64,000 nucleotides of DNA, from NCBI GenBank assembly GCA_023212725.1, contig JALBYF010000049.1, positions 1 through 64,000 on the forward strand. The letters are read 5' to 3'. Each line of letters starts with the position of its first letter. Position 1 is the first letter of the stretch. The DNA comes from Tranzscheliella williamsii. Lineage: Eukaryota; Basidiomycota; Ustilaginomycetes; Ustilaginales; Ustilaginaceae. Shown here in pieces: positions 11,301 to 21,683 of this stretch. The notes beneath the pieces are model-generated. The model did no database searches and had not been told where the DNA came from. It worked only from the letters and a program-made list of their open reading frames with translations. A program made the position numbers and the translations under genes.

Positions 11301-14300
11301 CGGAGGAGCGTGTAGTCAAGCAATTGCCCTGGCGCAGCTTTCGTAAGATAGTCGCTCTGTGACGCCCTATATCTTCTCCTTCTCCAGGTTGGGTACTGCG
11401 CCCTCCGTTGGGCAGCCTTTGCTCGAGCGAAGAGGCGCGTTCACCATCGCATCGTTGTGGGAAACAACCTGTTCTGTCACGAACAACGAGTCCGCAAGGA
11501 CAGATCTGGTAGAGGCAATCAAGTGTGCGAACAGAATGTTGGCCGTATTGCACGGCCGATACAAGCGGCTCACTGTGGTGCTGCGTGCAAGGAGGTAGAA
11601 GCAAAACAAGCAACTGGTAACCAGGCCGAGCGGTTCATCCCGTATTGTAGCCCTGCGCCCCTGTTTCTTCCCTTTGTTCCACTGGGCTGTGTACGGGACA
11701 AAGGGGAAAGGGGAAAGCGAATGCCTCGCCCAGTGGGCAAGCGGTTCGCTGTTGGATCAGTTTGTCAGTCCATCGGCGCCGCGGCGACCCTACGCTTCCT
11801 AGCGCAGCTGTGAATGGCCGCATCAATGCATGGCCAATGCTGCAACGCCAGGCATGCGAGTAGTCGCTGCACTCGGCACTCCATCTTGCCTCGCATTGAG
11901 CATCAGCCGAAGCTGGCATGACGGCCGGGGCGCTCGGGCGCTCTAGAGCGGGTTCGCAACAGCAGACACAGAGGCTATTTTGCAGCCGGGGGTAACACCG
12001 GGACACCAAGCACGACATGCGGGCCGCGCAAGCAGTCCGCTGTCCTACTCTTGCCTGTCTAGGCACATGGATACGTACCGTCCTTCTTCCATCCCTCTGC
12101 CTGACGTGGAACCGAGTGGCTGGCAAGCTAGGCAAGCTCGCGCACACTGACAAAGCATGATGTAAGGACTTGTGCCTTCGCTGCCGCCTTTCGGTGTGGA
12201 CTATGTAGTGGTTGAAGCCGAGAACCTTGCATGCATCCAGTTAGAGCTTTGTGTCTGTGTTGCGGTTGAGGGCCATGCTGCACCAAGTTGGCTCCAGCTA
12301 CACAAGTGGTCGGCAAGGCAGAGGAGGAGCGACAACGCTGCAGACAGCAGTCTGAATCGGTTGTGCACGAAACCCGACTCGATTTTTCTCCTGTCGAGGT
12401 GATGGTGGCCAGGTCAATGCGCCTCCAAATAGCCTTGCCCATAACAGACACTAGAGAAGCGTGAGAAAGCGAGGATGGAAGCCTGAGAAGCGTGGTTCGA
12501 AGGAAGCGACCTGTATCGAACATCGCAGTTGTCACTGGCCATCAGTGCCGGCAGCGTCTATTAGGTGGGCTTGGCAGCCGCAATGGATAGGAATAGCGGG
12601 GCTCCCCGCCAGCATCCACTGCCTGAGCATGGAAGCAGCAGGTTCTGCCCGCTGCTATGGCCTCCCGGCATTGCGGCTACACAAGCCACGCTTACGCCCG
12701 GCCCACAATGGACGCTGGCAGAGCAGGCCATCGGGTCAGCGTAGCGCTGCAAGTCAACAAGGATAGCCAGCGGCTCTGCTTGACAGCGATGCCTCTTGCG
12801 GCAGCAGAGCCCGACGTCGCTGCTTGAGCGTCGCACGTGGGCCCTGTTCGCCTAGCTTGCCCCCTTCTCGACTGCCTCCACCAATCTCTTGACAGGAGCC
12901 CATGTGTCGCCTTGCGCAGATGAACGACGTCCAAAACCTGCATTCCACAGCGGCGGAAGAGGCGGCAGACGGTTCGACCGGCTCAGTCTGAGCGGGTGCA
13001 GCCGTGCCTCCAACACGGTAGCCTCTTCATGGCGTTGCTCTCTCACGGGAGGCCCTGGTACATTTGCATGCTGGGCAGCAAGCCGCGCCTGGTGACCATC
13101 GAGCGCGGCTGCTGGAGAGGAGGCCAAGTCCCTCTGCCAAACTTACGGCACCGATTAGGCTCCTCGAAAGCGCACTTGTCCGGCATCCAAACAGCGCAAA
13201 GCTTAGGAAAGGCGGCACGTCAGAGCACTACACGCGCATCCTAGCACATCCCATGACCACCTCTTCGCACCATCACCATCGCTAAGACCCAGCGTCGGAA
13301 GAATGTTGGCAATAGCAGCAAAGACCGCCTCTTGTGCGCATCTCTGCTTGCTGCGTCTTTTGCGACCTGCATTATGGCGCCCACAAGCGGTCGCCTATGA
13401 CCTGCTCGCCCACAAGGATCCAGCTCACCGTCGGCAGCAGAGTAGCAAAGCAAAAGCCAACTCCTGGAATGGTTTGTGGAACCACTCAATGTCTTTCTGC
13501 GCCCAAGTCAAATAGCTGGGGCGCTTGCGTAGCATCGAAGCCCAGCCATCGCCTGGGACATCTATATAGGCTCACTGGAATGGGTCTGCCCTTGGTAGCT
13601 TTGCGTTGAAAACACGGCTTGTCTCGGGAGCAGGTTCCGAGAATCAGACTTCTTGCTTCCGTGGTCAAGTAGCGCTGCGAAGCTGCAGGTATGCACCATC
13701 ACTGCATCGCTGTGCATCGCCAATAAAAGGCTGCGTGGACAGACAAGCCAAGCTGCCGAGTGGTAGCTCGAGTGTCGCACCGTTGTTCGATACAGGACGT
13801 ACCTACGAGCCCAGGTGGGCGGCATGTTGAGGCGCGACAGATCTTCTGGCCGACGCGCTAGACCACTGGCGCACGGAAGTCAGGAGAGAGAGCGAGGCAG
13901 GCAAGGCACGCGGCTGCCGACCAGGCCGCAGGCTTGGCCATCGCACGCTCGGCGCCTGCTGATCCGGCACATCGAAGCCCTCCGCTTTGATAAGGTGTAG
14001 CAAGGCTACAGCAATCAACATGTACGGCGAGCGCACGAGCCAAGCCTGCACCCATGATAGTGCATGGCAAAGCGTCTCTGAAGCCACGAGTGGGTCCACA
14101 CTATCTGCACCGGAACGAGCAGAGTGGGGCCGCATCTGCTCTGGTCGCCTAGCACCGACGCAAGGGATCGGATCGTTCGCAAGCGGCCAACTTGCTCTTG
14201 CGGCAGTGCTGCCGCACCAGCTTGTTTACCCAGCAGAGCGCACCGGTTGCAGTAGCGTGTGCATGCCAAACGATCGTCTGTCGAGAGACGCATTGCTTTG

Positions 14301-15339
14301 TCTCGGTCCTGCTCCGTATGCTGGTGCGGATGTCTGCGGCGCTTGTAGAGCCGACTATCTTTGCCTGTCTTTGTGCCGCTGCAGCGTCTCGATCGCTGCA
14401 GGCCTCGATTTGCTATTGAACAAGATCCAGTAGCTCCAGAGCCGGAATGCACCCAGCGAGACGAGCGACCCGCTGTCGCCGCCACTGAGAAGGCGATCGT
14501 CTGCGCCTCGCTCAGGCCGGTTGCTGACGGCGTCATGTCAGTGCTCTGCAAACCTGGACACAACTGCACCGCAGCCGGTACAGCCGGCAACCATACAGAG
14601 CGAACAGCAGGTCGTCCATGGGTCACAGTGCCCGGATGCCAAGCATCAGGCACGGTCACGCCTGTGCAGGATGGCCGACGGCACGGCCAGGCAGAAAGTG
14701 CGTTCTGCCTATGGCCCATGTTATTGAGCTGGCGGGTGTAACGCTGATTTCCATCCCCGCTATCGAAACTGGGCCTTGCTCCGTCGATATGCAAGGCCGG
14801 GGCGCGGCGGGTGGATGCAGATGGCTGCTGATGCCATGCCTAGCATAGATTGGTTGCTGGTCACGGGCCGTGTCGTAGCCACCTGCCATGAATGCAAGCA
14901 AGGTAGGAAGCACATACAAGCAATGCTACTCTCGGTATCCTAGACCGTTGCCGCTCCGCCCCACGGAGCATCTCGAACCGCTCGGACCTCTGCTCCTCAA
15001 CAGGCCCACTTATGCACCTGGACGGTTGTCCACGGATCTACCTGTATTCCGCTGGCATTGCAAAGCAAGAATGGCGGCGGCAGTGATGAGATGCGCAGCC
15101 AAGAAAGGCGCATGCTGCCAAGACAACGGTTGACAGCGCATCCTCACCCTTGCCGGCGCTTCGGTGCGGATATGCGCAGCAGCGGGACGCTCGGTCCCGC
15201 GTCGCTTCGCATCGCCCGTATGAGTAAGAGCCATAGGGAGTGTAACGCATGTGGACTGCCGGATTCATGGACAGGCAAGGATGACAAGACAGCCGGCATG
15301 GCCAAAAGCGTGCTGCGCAATCCTAGCACGCTTATGTGG
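8327..15339. other. 7 kb of decayed DNA without an intact gene
   Basis: No frame in this stretch combines an ATG, sensible length and a family motif. Fragments that look weakly protein-like include 9001-9333 (plus, Pro/His-rich, ATG start), 10295-10681 (minus, hydrophobic HIGHGLDFAILGGFATGASF), 11041-11276 (minus) and 13380-13480 (minus, hydrophobic GVGFCFATLLPTVSWILVG). The hydrophobic pieces may come from a decayed membrane transporter, but they lie in different frames and I could not confirm a family. Long shadow frames, such as 259 codons at 14015-14794 minus, are explained by high G+C. Confidence 0.35.
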
Positions 15340-15600
15340 TCCCACGAGATAGGCTCTGCTATTCCCACGAGATAGGCTCCGGGAGGCGGTGCCTTCGCTC
15401 AGCTTATGAAGCTGCCCGCTTTGTGCGTCTACTTTACCTCCGCTTACCAACGCATCGTTGCCATCTCTACCTTTCTCCTCCTGACCACAAAGCACTACTG
15501 GCGCATTCGCCCCTGCTCAGCAATCCTTTTGCTTGCCTTTCGTCAATTATCATCGTCGTTCTTCGGCAGATCCAATAGGGCACACCCTTTGTGGGTGGTA
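15340..15600 (+). repeat. Upstream duplication shared by K1 and K2
   Basis: The motif TTCCCACGAGATAGGCTC, followed by GGCGGT, a Ser/Ala-coding stretch and AGCTTATGAAGCTG, lies just upstream of the K1 gene. A diverged copy (TTCCCACGAAATAGGCTC ... AGCTTTTGTGAAGCTG) starts at 44938 upstream of the K2 pseudogene. The K1 and K2 copies therefore share 5' flanking DNA as well as coding sequence, so the unit of duplication was larger than the gene. Part of this stretch probably carries the K1 promoter. Confidence 0.6.
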
Positions 15601-15703
15601 TAAGATGATGCCACAGACCCTTGCACCCTCGTGGGCCTCCCGCCCCTACTCTCGGCTGATTCTGTTAGGCACGACAGCGGAGCCGTTGGAGTTGTCAGGC
15701 AAG

Positions 15704-18700
15704 ATGTCTCGCCGCAGCAAAAAGAGAAAGGCGGCCGACATATCCGCTTCCAACGCTTCCAGAAGCGGTGCCGAGGCACGCAGGGGATCGGCGGGTCCCT
15801 CTGCCGCTGCTTCCGGTGTTGCTTGCCTGGCTGGCTCATCTACATCTGCCTCCAAGCCGGAGTCTGTCTTCTGCGAGCAGTCAAGTGCCTCTCCCCTGCT
15901 GGACATTCCCAGCCATAGCGGAGCTTCTCCCTTTGCTGGCATTCACAACAATCCCGCTATGGCGACGAGCATGGCCTCAGCCACTGCCCCTACTTCTGCC
16001 GAGCATTCCGACATGGGCACCGTATTGGAGGCTGATCTTGCGCTTCTGCTTGAAAATGCCAAGGTCGACGCCAGAACGGTACAAGCTGTGCTAGCTGGCT
16101 TTCGAGACAAGGTGCATCGGGCCCGAGAAGAAGCACGGGCCGAGTCTCAACGGCAAGCGGAGGATATAGAGCAACGGGAGAAAAGGCATGAGCGGGATGA
16201 GCAGGATCTAGAGCAAGCAGATGCCCGTGCCGAGCAAGCTGAGCAGAAAGCGACTCTACCATGGCTCGCAGGGATGGTTGATTCCTTCATTGCTCGCCGT
16301 CTTGCTCACTATGGCCAACAAATAGAGACCACCAAAGGCAGCGGAACACTGAGTGGGTCCAGAAAAACACCCAAGAAGCTCTCTTATGATCAGACAATGG
16401 CACAGCTCGTGGCACAAGCGGCGCCCATCATTAACCGCATCTTTGGCAACACAGCTTGGCTTCCTCCCCGTCGAGCTTGGGACGAAATCTTGCAAATTCT
16501 TGAGGGAAACAGCAGCGAGCACTACGAGCAGGAGAGCAAGAAAGTCTTTGAGCTGTTGGTCTTTCCGAATGCCATCAAAGTTCTGACAGAGCTCTGTCAG
16601 CGTCGATCGCTGGCTCATATCCCAGCACCAGCCGGGTCCGACTTTGACCAGCTTGATCAATTGCTCCCCACGCTGGACTGGACGAGGGCAGCAGAATTGA
16701 CACTGAGGCTCAGAACGGTACGCCCGTTGGGCTTGCCTTGGGGCTTCTCTCTAGAGTCTGCTCCACCACCGGGCCCCTTGGCGCCTCTCGATCCGCTTTC
16801 ACCGACCACGCCCTACCCCGCCCGCTTCGTAAGTCAGATGAATGACCGACCAAAGCAAGCAGATGGGTATTTCGTTGCACAGCGCAATAGCGCTGGCGAG
16901 CCTGTCACCAGCAATTCCAACGATAGTTTGCTGGCCGTGAGTGAGTTCAAGTCTTCCACCGTCCTCAAACAAAGCATGGTATCGACGCTGCTGGCATCCG
17001 AACAAGCCGCAATGCCTCTGATCGCAGCGCAGGCGACAGCTTCATCTCAGAAGCAGGCGATCGACATAATGTCGCTGATCAACGGCCACTATAACCTAGC
17101 CTGCGGCATCACCCAGACATTCGACTATGCGGTGATCAGCGGCTGCCCTTGCAGCATCCTTACCAGCAGCGATGTCACCATCCTCTTCTTTCTGGACTTT
17201 GAGAGCCAAGCCTTTGACACCTTTCACTATTATGTTGTGCCTCCGCGAGTAGCCAGTGGCCCTCTTGGCTCGTCGCTGTTGATGCACATCGTCATCTTCC
17301 TGCTCCGTTGCATGGCATCTACTCTTCACGTTGACAATGCAGAGCGCCAAGTATGGATCAACCGGGCTTGCGAGGAGACCGTGACCGTGGCAGAGCTGGT
17401 GGAAGAGGACATAAGCATAGATCCGCCTACGGAGACGGACACCAGCCAAGACGGTCGTTCAACAGGCTCCAGCTTCCATGACGATCCTCGAAACGATGCA
17501 CATGTACCTACGGATGGGCGAACAATGGCGTCCCGTCCCCGTTCATCACGCCAGTACCCGCCGCCCAATGGCGATCCAAACCGATTTGCAAGCGGAGACA
17601 GCTTCTCGAGCCTGATTGCCTTCACCGGCTCGTCAAGCCGTTCCAGTCCTGCTTGGTCGGCCATCTCGGAGCCAGAGAGTGGATCCACATGTAGCACCGA
17701 TAGGAGCGTCCATGGCTTCCAATCCGAGGCGTTCCAAGGGTCTAGGGGCAGCCTTCAAGGAGGAAAGTCAGACGAGGAAACCCCATTCGCGGGCCGAAGT
17801 CGCCTGCTGTCCAACCGCTGGTGCACCGTCAAGTGCCTGCTCGGGCTCAAGTATGGGCTGCCCATGGATGTGCACTGCCCCAACTACGCGCTCCATCTGC
17901 GTCCACGCCATTCCGACACACAGCCAGGCCCAGGCGGCACGAGCAGCCGCGAGCCCAAGAGCACGGTAGAAATACCCGCACCGGCATGTCAGGAAAGCCC
18001 AAGACACACGCTGTCCCGCGAGGCGCTCCTCCAAGACATGAAAGAGGAGCTACAAGAGACACGGATCATGGATTCAATGGAACCGATCGTTGGCGCGTGC
18101 GGCGGTACGGCGCAGCTCTACCGCCTCGTACATGGAAGTCACGGGTACGTGTTTGCTGCCAAAGGCGTCAACCACGAGTTCACCGGCAGTCTACGTCATG
18201 AAAGCGAGGTCTACAACCATCTGACTCGGTTCCAGGATCCAGAGGGCATGCCACTCCTCGAAGGCAAAGAGGTGCCTGTCTGTTTTGGCATCGTCAGCGG
18301 TCTTCCGTACCCCTACTTTGCCCGAGAGACCTACTGGGGCCGCGCGCCCGAGACGCTGGCCTGCGACACCTTCTTGCTGCTCTCCTACTGCGGGAGGAGC
18401 ATGGAAAAGGATGGGATGGAAGAGAGGGTCGCACGGGAAACGGGTAATGCGCCGCCCGACCTCGCCTCTGTGCTGATGGACAAGGGAAGGCTACTTCGTC
18501 GGTACCACGTCGTCCATGGCGACTTGGCAAAGCGCAACCTGGTCTGGTCGAGCGAGTTGCACCGCTTCATGCTGATTGACTTCCAGCTGAGCCGTATCAT
18601 AGCCCGAAGACGCAGATGCCACGCTTCGCACGCGGGCTCGTCCGCCGAGATGCGCGGCCATGTGTTGGAACAAAGTAAGGAGAAAGCGCATCTCTACCTC

Positions 18701-18709
18701 CAGCCTTAG
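15704..18709 (+). CDS. Large coiled-coil protein with C-terminal kinase-like domain (family K, copy K1)
   Basis: Intact frame of 1001 residues from the ATG at 15704; the frame is open from 15533, but the Met before SRRSKKRKAAD is the most natural start. Order: a basic nuclear-localisation-like N-terminus, a Ser/Ala-rich segment, a charged coiled coil around residues 135-185 (repeated E/R/Q heptads), a middle region of unknown fold, a Ser-rich linker, then a kinase-like domain from about residue 790 to the end. In that domain I see AAKGV (candidate ATP-binding Lys), HESEVYNHL (candidate helix-C Glu), LLLSYCGRSM (hinge), HGDLAKRN near residue 938 (catalytic loop) and LIDFQLS in place of the DFG segment. 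The pattern resembles Bud32/FunK1-type fungal kinase-like proteins rather than classical kinases. Whether it phosphorylates anything is unknown. Truncated or broken relatives occur at 0.8, 18.9, 45.3 and 60.5 kb. Confidence 0.68.
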   Translation: MSRRSKKRKAADISASNASRSGAEARRGSAGPSAAASGVACLAGSSTSASKPESVFCEQSSASPLLDIPSHSGASPFAGIHNNPAMATSMASATAPTSAEHSDMGTVLEADLALLLENAKVDARTVQAVLAGFRDKVHRAREEARAESQRQAEDIEQREKRHERDEQDLEQADARAEQAEQKATLPWLAGMVDSFIARRLAHYGQQIETTKGSGTLSGSRKTPKKLSYDQTMAQLVAQAAPIINRIFGNTAWLPPRRAWDEILQILEGNSSEHYEQESKKVFELLVFPNAIKVLTELCQRRSLAHIPAPAGSDFDQLDQLLPTLDWTRAAELTLRLRTVRPLGLPWGFSLESAPPPGPLAPLDPLSPTTPYPARFVSQMNDRPKQADGYFVAQRNSAGEPVTSNSNDSLLAVSEFKSSTVLKQSMVSTLLASEQAAMPLIAAQATASSQKQAIDIMSLINGHYNLACGITQTFDYAVISGCPCSILTSSDVTILFFLDFESQAFDTFHYYVVPPRVASGPLGSSLLMHIVIFLLRCMASTLHVDNAERQVWINRACEETVTVAELVEEDISIDPPTETDTSQDGRSTGSSFHDDPRNDAHVPTDGRTMASRPRSSRQYPPPNGDPNRFASGDSFSSLIAFTGSSSRSSPAWSAISEPESGSTCSTDRSVHGFQSEAFQGSRGSLQGGKSDEETPFAGRSRLLSNRWCTVKCLLGLKYGLPMDVHCPNYALHLRPRHSDTQPGPGGTSSREPKSTVEIPAPACQESPRHTLSREALLQDMKEELQETRIMDSMEPIVGACGGTAQLYRLVHGSHGYVFAAKGVNHEFTGSLRHESEVYNHLTRFQDPEGMPLLEGKEVPVCFGIVSGLPYPYFARETYWGRAPETLACDTFLLLSYCGRSMEKDGMEERVARETGNAPPDLASVLMDKGRLLRRYHVVHGDLAKRNLVWSSELHRFMLIDFQLSRIIARRRRCHASHAGSSAEMRGHVLEQSKEKAHLYLQP

Positions 18710-18849
18710 CTGGTACTCTCACGTAGAATGTAGATAGCTGCCCAGTCAATGCTAAACTCGCCCTGCCGATCTCGCAAGCAGAATTGTCGTGCAGCTGGCT
18801 ACCGGGAGGCTGATAGGGCTGTCCAAATACAGTAGCTTACGAGTTCTCG

Positions 18850-19560
18850 AGAGAAACAGCAGTGAACGCAACGATCAGGAGAGAAAGAGGGGGTTTGAGC
18901 TGTTGATGTTTCCGGTGCCAACAAAATTCTGACAGAGTCCTGTCGGCGTCGATTCGGGTGCATCATATCCCTGGACCAGAAGGGGTCTGCTTTTTGTTGA
19001 AGGCTCGAGCGAGCCATCGGCTCGAGACCAGCTGCAGGCAACAGCGATGCCGAGCATCGCCGCTTCTCGGGACCGCCAGGAGCTTGGGCCTCCTGGCGCT
19101 GCGTGTGCCCCTAGACCCGGCGCCCACACGACAGGAGAACTAGACTAGTCAGTCCCCTTCCCAACGGTATCATGATCACCACTCACATCATACCATTGTT
19201 GTACATACTTACTTGCCGTTGATTGATGTTGTCGCAATCCTAGACTCAGTGCTTTGCCAGACCGTTGCGCGAGACTCCAACACTTTTGACCAGCTCGATC
19301 GACTGTTCCCCACGCTGGAGGACGAAAGCAGCAGATTTGACACTGATGCACGCAATGGCACTGATGCACGCACCCGTCGGGCTTGCCTTGGGGCTTGCTT
19401 TAGATCCGTCCCCGCCCTCCGACCTTTCACTGCCTCTCGCTCTGCTCCCGCTAACCACACGCTATGCTCCATGAGACAGATAAATGGCCTACAGAAGCAA
19501 GCAGATGGGAGTTTGGTTGGGCAGGGCTATTGCGCCGGTGGCCCTCCAGCAGTTCCAACG
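18850..19560 (+). pseudogene. Partial family K copy (K1b) split by a solo LTR
   Basis: Directly downstream of K1, the sequence repeats K1's middle region in order. The part matching K1 16500-16640 (EGNSSEHYEQESKKVFELL, here ENSSERNDQERKRGFELL) lies before 18994. The part matching K1 16655-16930 (DQLDQLLPTLDW, here DQLDRLFPTLED, then PKQADGYFVAQ, here QKQADGSLVGQ) resumes at 19288. Between them sits a 288-bp LTR-like insert with a 5-bp target duplication. Frames are broken on both sides and neither end of the gene is present, so this is a non-functional tandem partial duplication. Confidence 0.78.
18995..19282 (+). mobile_element. Solo LTR, copy 1 (288 bp)
   Basis: Begins TGTTGAAGGC and ends GACTCCAACA, giving the 5'-TG...CA-3' termini of long terminal repeats within a short inverted repeat (TGTTG.AG / CT.CAACA). 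It is flanked by a perfect 5-bp direct repeat CTTTT at 18990-18994 and 19283-19287. The surrounding K-family sequence is contiguous once the insert is removed. No internal retroelement sequence is present, so this is a solo LTR left after LTR-LTR recombination, or a small non-autonomous LTR unit. Two other copies lie at 19851-20143 and 44122-44408. Confidence 0.86.
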
Positions 19561-19850
19561 ATGCTGTGGTCGGTGGCTTCCCTGCTGCATCTTGTACAGC
19601 AAGCCAGCTGGATATGTGCAGCAGCCTCACTACCGGCGACGAGACTACCTGGAAAGCGCACGCGTATGGGCACTTGACCCGCTCCAAGCCGTCGGCCAGT
19701 AATGGGATGGGGACTGCAATGAGTCAACGGCAACCGGCCGCTCTGGTTCACGGGCTCCAATTCTTTTTGGTGAAAGCTGCTCATCGTCACTCCAGCGCCA
19801 TCAAGCTGGTGGTCGTATTGCCATATGAGCTACAGCTTGCCTGGTGCTGT
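19561..19850. other. Segment between the two inverted LTR copies
   Basis: This may be a further diverged continuation of the K1b copy (plus-strand frame around 19,720-19,845). No clear match to K1 could be followed by eye. It is enclosed by LTR copies 1 and 2, which face each other. Confidence 0.3.
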
Positions 19851-20143
19851 TGTTGGAGTCCCGCGCAACGGTCTGGCAGAGCACTGTGTCTAGGATTGCG
19901 ACGGCATCAGTCATCGACAAGTAAGTATGTACAACAAAAGATGATATGGTGATGAACAGTGATCGTGATACCGTTGGGAAGGGGACTGGCTAGTCTAGTT
20001 CTCCTGTCGTGTGGGTATCAGGGCTAGGGGCACACGCAGCGCCAGGAGGCCCAAGCTCCTGGCGGTCGCGAGAAGCGGCGACGCTCGGCATCGCTGCTGC
20101 CTGCAGCTGGTCTCGAGCCGATGGCTCGCTCGAGCCTTCAACA
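19851..20143 (-). mobile_element. Solo LTR, copy 2 (293 bp, inverted)
   Basis: On the minus strand it begins TGTTGAAGGCTCGAGCGAGC and ends GACTCCAACA, and it is collinear with copy 1 along its whole length with scattered differences. It lies 568 bp from copy 1 in the opposite orientation. The flanking pentamers (GCTGT on the left, CAGCC on the right) do not form a direct repeat, unlike copies 1 and 3. This suggests that one flank was rearranged after insertion. Confidence 0.82.
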
Positions 20144-21683
20144 CAGCCGACACAGATCCTGTATGGGGCCAAAAACGTCCGGCACCATTGTTTAGCAGTG
20201 TGGCAAAGACAAAGATAGATGGATGGCGGACAGCATACGGCCCACAATGATGCTTGGCTGCTGCGCTAAACTTAGGCGTCAGGCCGGCAGGGACATTCGG
20301 GGTGGGCGGCATTGCTGTCGATAGAGGGGCAAAGAACCAACTGCTAGCCTTCGAACTTGGATCCCCCGCGCGCCGGCGTCAGCTGCGCTTTGAGCGACAG
20401 GCGTCGCTTCTGCACCACCAGGGGGCTGAACAGCTAGCTTGACCGCCGCGCATCCGACCGTCCATGGTGCGCATTCCGACCGTCCACGGCCCGCATATGC
20501 TGGAAGAGGCCCCCGAGAGCGCGCAAGAGCAGGATTCATTCGGCTCGCACACCAAGAACCCGTGCCTGAGCCTGCATTCGCGCCGCGAGAGGGAGTGCCT
20601 CGAGTTCGAGATGTCCTATCTCGCGCCGAGGCTGCGTGCAGGTCCATCCGAGGGCCATCGGTCGCATGCAAGCTCTCCTCGCAGCATGTCCGCCTGTATA
20701 CACCCTAGGCGGACCGCTTTCCAGTGCAGCTACACAGGCAGCCTGGCAAGAGAGAATTACAGAAGAGTGGGCCAGGGGAGACTCGAGAGAGTAGCAGACC
20801 CCGTCCGCTTGCCTTGAGCCTCGAAGATCTACAGCGAAGCCGAAGGGTCACGTTGCTATGCTGTTGAGCCGTTTATGCGGTGGCAGGCACCGAACTGAAC
20901 CGCGCTTACCGCTTTGCGGACATAGCATGCTCACCACGCTTCGAAGTCAGTCAGGTGTTCGTACCGGCTGGTCTTCCCTCTTGCTGTCTGCACCGCAGAG
21001 GCTATCAGGAAGGGTACCAGGGCCCGTGCTGAGACGACTACACACATCCAACACAAGGTGTCAAACGCATGCTCGTTCAATTTGCAAGTGACTGGTTGTT
21101 GTTATTATTGTGTGGTATTGGTTGTTCAGTAGCAGCGGCTGGCATGGCAGAGGTAGCAGTTTGGGAGGATGTACAAGCAAGTTGGAAGGGTGTACCCGAA
21201 ATGTCCTACGAGGTTTCGCTGGGCAATCGTCCGCCTGCCATGTCGTCGCAGCTCGTCCTGGTGTAAGCAATTTCTCCGCCATCGCTCCCCGCATCGAAAT
21301 GGGCTTCTGGGCGGGCAGTCCCATGGGTACTGCCGCTCATGTTGGCCATGCTTGTCTCCCAACCAGCAGCCGCCGTAGAGCCACGCACCCCGCCCGCAAG
21401 GCTGGAGTCCAGCAAGTTCCACCTCTGCGACTGGTCAACGCGGCGTTTCATGGCTTTGCTCTTTTTCTTGAGCGAGTAAAGTAATTTGTCTGCGTATGGT
21501 GCGAACAGCGTTCGGCATGGCGACAGTGGGCCGCAGATGTGCAAGTGTCCCCAAGTCCAGACAAGATTGTGTACAACCAAGGCGCATAAACCGAGTGGAA
21601 TTGACATCAGCATTGCGCCTACTCGAGCCGTCTTGCCGACCGCGCGAGATCAGGAACAAGGACGTATGGTTACACCAGGCGGA
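20144..21683. other. Spacer with one small signal-peptide-like ORF
   Basis: No recognisable family. At 21069-21266 an ATG-initiated 65-codon plus-strand frame starts with a hydrophobic core (WLLLLLCGIGCSVAAAG), which could act as a secretion signal. The core is encoded by a TTG/TTA-rich simple stretch, so chance is a serious alternative. Nothing else was seen. Confidence 0.25.

Noticed and set aside
14015..14794. Minus-strand open frame of about 259 codons
   Set aside because: No motif, and no conserved relative in the window. High G+C makes long chance frames common here. Several overlapping frames on both strands are equally open.
19851..20143. Interpretation of LTR copies 1 and 2 as the two ends of one DNA transposon
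   Set aside because: They are inverted, but each is about 290 bp with TG...CA ends. Copy 1 has its own target duplication, and copy 3 occurs alone with a target duplication. Independent solo LTRs fit better.
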